A stretch of DNA of 37,384 nucleotides from CAYTET01 sp964436975 (GTDB lineage: Bacteria > Bacillota_I > Bacilli_A > Erysipelotrichales > Erysipelotrichaceae), in assembly GCA_964436975.1 (NCBI GenBank), contig CAYTET010000008.1, positions 1-37,384 of the forward strand, read 5' to 3'. Shown here piece after piece: positions 32,074 through 37,384 of this stretch; the stretch's first letter is position 1, and each line of letters starts with the position of its first letter. A program made the translations under genes and the position numbers. The notes beneath the pieces were generated by a model. The model did not search any database. It was not told the origin of the DNA and saw only the letters and a list, made by a program, of their open reading frames with translations.

Positions 32074-32102
32074 TTGACAAACCATAAATATTAAGATATC
32101 TT
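32074..32102 (+). promoter_or_regulatory. Promoter of the marR-ABC-ABC operon
   Basis: Perfect -35 TTGACA (32074-32079), 17-base spacer, -10 TATCTT (32097-32102). The -10 lies inside the palindromic operator at 32088-32107, so occupancy would block transcription. Confidence 0.75.
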
Positions 32103-32121
32103 AATATCAGATGTCTTAATA
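32088..32121. promoter_or_regulatory. MarR operator: 20-bp perfect palindrome plus a downstream half-repeat
   Basis: Bases 32088-32107 form a perfect 20-bp palindrome with half-site ATATTAAGAT. A further copy of one arm, ATGTCTTAATA (32111-32121), follows with a 15-base period to ATATCTTAATA (32096-32106). Palindromes of this size over the -10 are typical MarR-family autoregulatory sites. Confidence 0.75.
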
Positions 32122-32130
32122 AAGGAGCTG

Positions 32131-32568
32131 ATGAATATGGATGATCTGGAAATACTGCATCTGCTCAATCGCGCCCACGGCTTATACCGGCGGATCTATG
32201 CAGCAGAGTTTGACACGGTCAGCAATGATACAGTTCTGGCCAGCAAAGGCTATGGCAAGCTTTTATCCCGGCTGGACCGGCAGGGGCCTAAAACGCCCGG
32301 CGAACTGGCTGATATACTGGAAGTCAGGCCGCAGTCACTGACCACGGCTTTGAATAATCTGGAAAAAAGAGGCTACATCATTCGGCAGCAGAGTCAGACG
32401 GACCGCCGCCAGCAGCTGATCAGTATTACGGAAGCCGGCAGCCAGCAGAGCCGGCAGCTGCAGAAGATCCGCATTGCAGCCACGGCCCGGCTTTTCGGCC
32501 ATCTCGATGACAGCCAGAAAGAGCAGCTGGGTCAGCTGCTGAAAATAGTAAATGAGGCCGGCCAATGA
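32131..32568 (+). CDS. MarR-family transcriptional repressor of the ABC exporter operon
   Basis: 145 residues (139 if the ATG at 32137, better spaced from AGGAG, is used). The winged helix-turn-helix spans about residues 40-105: GYGKLLSRLDRQGPKTPGELADILEVRPQSLTTALNNLEKRGYIIRQQSQTDRRQQLISITEAG, with the DxR wing motif (TDRRQ). Flanking helices form the dimer domain. It overlaps the first exporter gene by four bases (ATGA), a common arrangement where MarR represses its own operon and is released by the exported compound. Operator and promoter are visible directly upstream. Confidence 0.93.
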   Translation: MNMDDLEILHLLNRAHGLYRRIYAAEFDTVSNDTVLASKGYGKLLSRLDRQGPKTPGELADILEVRPQSLTTALNNLEKRGYIIRQQSQTDRRQQLISITEAGSQQSRQLQKIRIAATARLFGHLDDSQKEQLGQLLKIVNEAGQ

Positions 32569-34319
32569 TTAAACTGATGCTTAAATACCTGCACCGCCGG
32601 CAGTGGGAGCTGTTGGTCGGCAGTGTGATTGTCATTGCCGCCCAGGTCTACTTCAGTCTGAAGATTTATGATTACATGGCGACCATTACCAAACTGGTAA
32701 AAACCCAGGGCAGCAGTTTTGATGCCATTATCCAAAACGGAATCTGGATGCTGGTGTGTGCGGTCGCCAGCGCCGTAGCCGCCATTGCGGCCGATTACAC
32801 CACAACCAAGCTGGCTTCCATGTTCTCCAGCCAGCTGCGTCAGGCCATGTACCAGAAAGTGGAGTCTTTCTCCCTGGGAGAGATTGACGGTTTTTCCACG
32901 GCTTCTTTGATTACGCGGTCGACAAATGATGTCACCCAGATCCAGAACTTCATGTCCCGCGGCCTGCGGATGCTGATCAGCATGCCGTTTACCGCCGGCT
33001 GGGCGCTGTTCAAAATTTCAACCCGCTACTGGCAGTGGACGGCCATGACGGCCGCCACCGTGGCGCTGGTAAGCTGTGTTGTCATCTTCATGATAATCTA
33101 TGCCCATCCCCGGCTGCGCCGCCGCCAGCAGATGACGGATGATCTCAGCCGGACCCTGCGGGAGAATCTGACCGGCATCCGGGTTATCCGGGCTTACAAT
33201 GCCGAGCAGTACCAGCAGGCCAAATTCGAGCAGGCCAATGATGTTCTTACCGATAATGAAATAAAAGCCCATCATGCCATGAGTCTGATGCGGCCCAGCA
33301 TAAAATTTGCGAACAATTTTCTGACGGTCGGCATCTATGTGATCGGTGCCTATCTAATTGCCAATACAGTTGGCAGTGAGCAGCTGGATATCTTTTCGGA
33401 TATGGTGGTCTTTTCCTCATATGCCGCCAAGCTGCTGCAGTCATTCATGAATCTGAATATGGTCTTCAACCAGTATCCGCGGGCGGCCGTCAGCGCTGAG
33501 CGGATCCAGCAGGTTCTGTCCACCAAGCCGACTATTATCGACGGCCCCGCTGCCGAAGTTGCTAAGGGCGGCCGGCTGGAGTTTAAGAATGTCAGTTTCC
33601 GCTATCCCAATACCTCAACCGATACGCTGCACGATATTTCCTTTACCGCGGCGCCCGGCCAGACAGTGGCTTTTATCGGAGCCACCGGCTGCGGCAAGAC
33701 TTCTTTAGTCCAGCTGATTCCGCGTCTTTATGACTGCAATGGCGGCCAGGTTCTGCTCAACGGGGTGGATATCAGAGAGTATTCCCAGCAGGCCCTGCGC
33801 AATCTGATCGGCTTTGCGACCCAGCGCGCCGTCCTGTTTTCCGGAACGGTTAAATCCAATGTTGCCTATGGCGACAACGGTGCGGCCAAGCCGGATGAAA
33901 AGGATGTCACTGACAGCATTGACATCGCCCAGGCCACGAAGTTTGTCAGTCAGATGAAACAGGGCATTGATTCGTTTGTCGCCCGGGGCGGCAGCAATCT
34001 GTCCGGCGGTCAGAAGCAGCGGCTTTCCATCGCCCGGGCGGTCTGCCGCAAACCGGAGATATACATCTTTGATGATTCCTTTTCCGCTCTTGACTACAAG
34101 ACCGACCGGCAGCTGCGCAACCAGCTGAAAACCAAGACGGCCGGCGTAACTACTATTCTGGTGGCCCAGCGCATCGGCACCATCCGGGACGCTGACAAGA
34201 TCATCGTGCTGGATGACGGCGCCATTGTCGGCCAGGGCACCCACCAGCAGCTGTTAAAAGAATGCCGTCTGTATCAGCAGATTGCCCAGACGCAGCTTTC
34301 GCAGGAGGAATTGGCCTGA
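32565..34319 (+). CDS. Heterodimeric ABC exporter, half with degenerate ATP site residues
   Basis: 584 residues: a six-helix membrane domain (to ~320) and an ATP-binding domain with Walker A GATGCGKT (372-379), canonical signature LSGGQKQR, Walker B IFDDSFSALD in which the catalytic Glu is Asp504, and an H-loop where His is Gln535 (LVAQRIG). This is the non-canonical partner found in heterodimeric exporters such as TM287/288 or BmrCD types; the second half follows directly. Cytoplasmic-membrane multidrug or lipid-like export is likely. Translation is coupled to marR. Confidence 0.92.
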   Translation: MIKLMLKYLHRRQWELLVGSVIVIAAQVYFSLKIYDYMATITKLVKTQGSSFDAIIQNGIWMLVCAVASAVAAIAADYTTTKLASMFSSQLRQAMYQKVESFSLGEIDGFSTASLITRSTNDVTQIQNFMSRGLRMLISMPFTAGWALFKISTRYWQWTAMTAATVALVSCVVIFMIIYAHPRLRRRQQMTDDLSRTLRENLTGIRVIRAYNAEQYQQAKFEQANDVLTDNEIKAHHAMSLMRPSIKFANNFLTVGIYVIGAYLIANTVGSEQLDIFSDMVVFSSYAAKLLQSFMNLNMVFNQYPRAAVSAERIQQVLSTKPTIIDGPAAEVAKGGRLEFKNVSFRYPNTSTDTLHDISFTAAPGQTVAFIGATGCGKTSLVQLIPRLYDCNGGQVLLNGVDIREYSQQALRNLIGFATQRAVLFSGTVKSNVAYGDNGAAKPDEKDVTDSIDIAQATKFVSQMKQGIDSFVARGGSNLSGGQKQRLSIARAVCRKPEIYIFDDSFSALDYKTDRQLRNQLKTKTAGVTTILVAQRIGTIRDADKIIVLDDGAIVGQGTHQQLLKECRLYQQIAQTQLSQEELA

Positions 34320-36157
34320 TGGCAAAAGAACAATACGAATTCGGTCAGGTCAATATGAAGGGTGATCTGGGCGGCCGGTTTGCCAAAGCCGCTGAAAAAC
34401 CCCATGACTTCAAAAAAGCCTGGCTGATGATTCTGCAGTACTGCCTGAAGTTCAAATTCACCCTGATTGCGGCCATGGTCGCAACAGTGGGCGGAGCGGT
34501 GTTCTCCCTGTTCGGTCCGGACAAGCTGAGCCGGATTACTGATATGATCGATGCCGGCATTGCGGCGAAAGCTATTGATATCGATGGCATCATTGCCATC
34601 GGCATCCAGCTTGTGCTGCTTTATGTCTTAAGCTTTGCCCTGACTTATACCCAGAATTATCTTTTGATCAATCTTTCGCAGAAGACCGGCAAAACCATGC
34701 GGACTTCGATTTCCCAGAAGCTCAACCGCATTCCCCTGAGCCGGTTTGACTCAGCCTCGTTTGGCGATCTGCTGAGCCGGGTCACCAATGATGTTGATAC
34801 GATATCCGATTCCATGCGGCAGGCTTTAGGCGAGATCATCAGCGCTCTGGTGCTGTTTATCGGCAGCGCTGTCGGCATGCTGCTGACTAACGTGGTGCTG
34901 GCAGTGGTGGCGCTGACAACCAGCATGGTCGGGTTCATCTTCATGAACCTGATAGTCCGCCATTCCCAGAAGTATTTCTCCCAGACTTCCTATAATCTGG
35001 GTATGATCAACGGCCACATTGAAGAGATGTATGCCGGTCATATCATTGTCAAGGCCTATAACGGTGAAGCTGAAGGCAGCCGGCAGTTTGATGAGATCAA
35101 TGAAAAGCTGTATCAGTCCAGCCGCAAGAGCCAGTTTTATTCCGGCATCATGGGCCCCTTAATGGAGCTGAGCGGCAACTGCGGCTATCTGGCTGTCTGC
35201 GTCGTCGGAGCCATTCTGACCCAGTCCGGTGCGATTTCCTTTGGCGTTATCGTGGCGTTCATTGTTTATGTCAAACTGTTTACCCAGCCGCTGGGCCAGG
35301 TTGCCCAAGCGGTGACCAGCCTGCAGTCGGCCGGGGCGGCGGCAGAAAGAGTCTTCGCTTTTCTGGATGAAGATGAGATGGCCGACGAATCAGCCAAGAC
35401 GAAGAATTTTGTTGCCCCCAAGGGCCGGGTTGTCTTTGATCACGTCAAGTTCGGCTATGTTCCGGGCAAGACCATCATTCATGATTTCTCCGTTGACATT
35501 GCCCCGGGCCAGAAGGTCGCCATTGTCGGACCGACCGGCGCCGGCAAGACAACCATGGTCAATCTGCTGATGCGCTTCTATGAGCTTGATGGCGGCCGGA
35601 TTCTGATTGACGGCACCGATATTGCCAGCATCAGCCGGGATAATGTCCATCAGCTGTTCGGCATGGTCCTGCAGGACACCTGGCTGTTTGAAGACACCAT
35701 CAAAAACAATATCATCTATTCCAAGCCCAACGTTACCGACCAGCAGGTCGAGCAGGCCTGCCAGGCGGTCGGCCTGGATCACTTCATTCATTCGCTGCCA
35801 AATGGCTATGACACTATCCTGACTGATGACTCCAACCTTTCGGCCGGCCAGCGTCAGCTGATGACCATTGCCCGCACCATGGTAGCGGATGCTCCGCTGC
35901 TGATTCTGGATGAAGCCACCAGTTCGGTTGATACCCATACCGAACAGCTGGTTCAGCAGGCTTTGGAGAAGCTAACGGAGGGGCGGACGTCATTTACCAT
36001 CGCCCACCGGCTGTCAACAATCCGGGATGCCGATCTGATTCTGGTAATGAAAGACGGTGACATAGTGGAAAAGGGCACTCACCAGCAGCTGCTTGATGCC
36101 AACGGCTTCTATGCCGATCTGTGGCAGAGCCAGTTTGTCAACGCCGAAAGCATATAA
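34319..36157 (+). CDS. Heterodimeric ABC exporter, half with catalytic ATP residues
   Basis: 612 residues from the ATG that overlaps the previous stop codon (TGATG) behind AGGAGGA; the longer in-frame start at 34262 is inside the previous gene. Six hydrophobic helices are followed by the nucleotide domain with Walker A GPTGAGKT (404-411), signature LSAGQRQ (507-513, Ala for Gly), Walker B ILDEATSSVD with catalytic Glu532, and H-loop His563 (IAHRLS). It thus supplies the hydrolytic Glu and His, while its own signature is the deviant one, exactly complementing the first half. A terminator follows. Confidence 0.93.
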   Translation: MAKEQYEFGQVNMKGDLGGRFAKAAEKPHDFKKAWLMILQYCLKFKFTLIAAMVATVGGAVFSLFGPDKLSRITDMIDAGIAAKAIDIDGIIAIGIQLVLLYVLSFALTYTQNYLLINLSQKTGKTMRTSISQKLNRIPLSRFDSASFGDLLSRVTNDVDTISDSMRQALGEIISALVLFIGSAVGMLLTNVVLAVVALTTSMVGFIFMNLIVRHSQKYFSQTSYNLGMINGHIEEMYAGHIIVKAYNGEAEGSRQFDEINEKLYQSSRKSQFYSGIMGPLMELSGNCGYLAVCVVGAILTQSGAISFGVIVAFIVYVKLFTQPLGQVAQAVTSLQSAGAAAERVFAFLDEDEMADESAKTKNFVAPKGRVVFDHVKFGYVPGKTIIHDFSVDIAPGQKVAIVGPTGAGKTTMVNLLMRFYELDGGRILIDGTDIASISRDNVHQLFGMVLQDTWLFEDTIKNNIIYSKPNVTDQQVEQACQAVGLDHFIHSLPNGYDTILTDDSNLSAGQRQLMTIARTMVADAPLLILDEATSSVDTHTEQLVQQALEKLTEGRTSFTIAHRLSTIRDADLILVMKDGDIVEKGTHQQLLDANGFYADLWQSQFVNAESI

Positions 36158-36185
36158 CAGAGTGGCATAGCATCATCAAATATAG

Positions 36186-36220
36186 CGGTCCGGCTCATTA
36201 GATAAGCCGGGCCGTTTTTT
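36186..36220 (+). terminator. Rho-independent terminator of the exporter operon
   Basis: CGGTCCGGCT (36186-36195) pairs with AGCCGGGCCG (36205-36214) with one G-T pair, followed by six T. Confidence 0.92.
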
Positions 36221-36422
36221 ACGGCTGTGACCGCTCCTGCGAAATGGCCGTATGAGCAATTTTGAGTAATTAATTATGGTCCAGTCGGTATTCTCTTTTT
36301 ATAATGTTTTTTTCGCTGGTTTTCCTCTTGTTTATATACGATTATGGGCTGATAATATGCCTGAAAAGAAGCAGTATGGTTTTCAATTTTAGTCAGTGAT
36401 TTGCGGGCTTATTGAGGGCCTT
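36221..36422. other. AT-rich leader before the surface protein gene
   Basis: This stretch is clearly lower in GC than the genes before it. It holds a TATAAT at 36300-36305 that can serve as -10 (no good -35) and a long T-rich tract. No ORF of note, RNA family or repeat is recognised. The -10 lies 118 bases before the start, leaving a long untranslated leader. Confidence 0.5.
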
Positions 36423-37384
36423 ATGGGGGAAATAAGAAAAAATATGATAAAAAGAATTTTTGCGGCAGCCCTGGCTTTGTTGCTGGTAGTTTGTTTGCTG
36501 CCAACCACAGTGCAGGCGGCCGGTTCCACAACAGTTAATGTGGGTGGCGTAGAGCTTAACAGCACGACTCCTTATCTGGTAAGCGGGGCAGCGGCAGGCA
36601 GCGGAACGCTGGGGACAGGCGGCTGCACGGCTTATTTTGACAGCACGTCCGCCACCCTTACGCTAAACGGAGCAACGATAAACACGGCCTATAACAGGGA
36701 TGGCGACAATGATAGTGACAAAATGGGTATCTATGCTTCCGGCGATCTGACTATCAAACTGATTGGCAGCAATACCATCAACGGGGTCGCTGCTGCCTCC
36801 GGCGCCAGCAGTTATGGCATATATCTTGGAGGCAAATTAACAATTCAGAACGGCGCCACGGGGGGAGCCGTCGGCAGTCTGACGGCTACCGGTTATGGCA
36901 GTAGCACCCAAGTCTGGAGTGTCGGAATATATGCCGGCAGTGGAATTACCATCAGTAACAGCACTGTTGCGGCTTACGGCAATCAGGCTGTTATATATAG
37001 CGCCGGAATGATTTCTGGTGGTCCGGTCAGCATCACCGGGAGCACAGTTTCTGCCACCGGCGGCGCCGCGAATAATGGTTATGGCATTTATAATTTTATC
37101 AGTAGTGACAACATCACCATTTCCGGAAGCGCGGTGACGGTAAGAGATAACGGCTCTACAGGCATTAGAGGCGCTTTCATAACAGCGCCAGTGCTAACCG
37201 ACTATACAAAAGGTTATAAGTGGCGCACCAGCGACAGTGGCGCTTATACGTCAAGCACCACCACAGCTTACACCTATAGTGCTGCCCACACTTATGTTGA
37301 AATACAACCGTTGCTGGCGGCTGAATACGCCTATAATACGCCGGCTGCGATTGTGCAGAACGGCGTGACGGCAACGGTCACATA
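36423..37384 (+). CDS. Secreted repetitive beta-helix-like surface protein, 5' part
   Basis: The frame is open to the end of the window (320 codons seen). The ATG at 36423 has GAGGG four bases upstream; an in-frame ATG at 36444 lacks a site. A Sec signal peptide is clear (MIKRIFAAALALLLVVCLLPTTVQA, cleavage after QA), so the protein is exported. The mature part is rich in Gly, Ser, Thr and Ala with recurring rungs of the form GIY..G.LTI...NTI and GI.ISNSTV.AYG, typical of right-handed beta-helix or carbohydrate-binding repeat proteins (DUF4353-like) of gut Bacillota. Likely an adhesin or glycan-binding surface protein. Composition differs from the rest of the window. Confidence 0.8.
   Translation, partial: MGEIRKNMIKRIFAAALALLLVVCLLPTTVQAAGSTTVNVGGVELNSTTPYLVSGAAAGSGTLGTGGCTAYFDSTSATLTLNGATINTAYNRDGDNDSDKMGIYASGDLTIKLIGSNTINGVAAASGASSYGIYLGGKLTIQNGATGGAVGSLTATGYGSSTQVWSVGIYAGSGITISNSTVAAYGNQAVIYSAGMISGGPVSITGSTVSATGGAANNGYGIYNFISSDNITISGSAVTVRDNGSTGIRGAFITAPVLTDYTKGYKWRTSDSGAYTSSTTTAYTYSAAHTYVEIQPLLAAEYAYNTPAAIVQNGVTATVT

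Overview
The window looks like a draft chromosomal fragment from a low-to-moderate GC, monoderm anaerobic Bacillota. Lipoprotein SBPs, strong AGGAGG-type ribosome binding sites, a LacI regulator, a BglG-type regulator and gut-type surface repeats would fit an uncultured gut member, possibly Erysipelotrichia, but I cannot place it firmly. A run of 10 N inside one gene and two single-base frameshifts point to metagenome or draft assembly origin.

Region 1 (1-8639) is a myo-inositol catabolic cluster (iolE 3' end, iolB, iolD, iolG). It is followed by an AfuABC/FbpABC-type ABC importer: a fused double permease, an ATPase and a lipoprotein binding protein. Transporters of this architecture include iron importers and the hexose-phosphate importer AfuABC.

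Region 2 (8640-17645) holds a four-helix membrane protein, a ComEC-like metallo-beta-lactamase-fold protein and five HAD-family genes that are divergent paralogs of one another. All five carry Gly where the second Asp of the DxDxT motif is expected. It also holds a LacI regulator, an MgtC-like membrane protein and a cofactor-independent phosphoglycerate mutase (iPGM) homologue whose two halves are in swapped order. That last gene is a natural circular permutation with nearly all catalytic residues kept, and is the most striking single object here. Perfect CAAACGTTTG palindromes lie before the importer and before the first HAD gene, suggesting common LacI-type control. My working hypothesis is that regions 1 and 2 together import a phosphorylated cyclitol or sugar, possibly an inositol phosphate, and process it towards the Iol pathway.

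Region 3 (17665-27340) is a nucleoside/N-glycoside salvage block: a PfkB-type kinase, a frameshifted ADP-ribosylglycohydrolase, a PnrA/BMP lipoprotein with its ATPase and two permeases, and two nucleoside hydrolases. A cre-like site precedes the BMP gene.

Region 4 (27341-36220) is more ordinary accessory content: a frameshifted methyltransferase, a flavin reductase-like protein, a MATE exporter, a BglG/PRD-type regulator apparently without its phosphorylation residues, and a marR-ABC-ABC operon encoding a heterodimeric exporter with a 20-bp operator palindrome over the promoter.

Region 5 (36221-end) is a lower-GC leader and the 5' part of a secreted, repetitive beta-helix-like surface protein that runs off the window.
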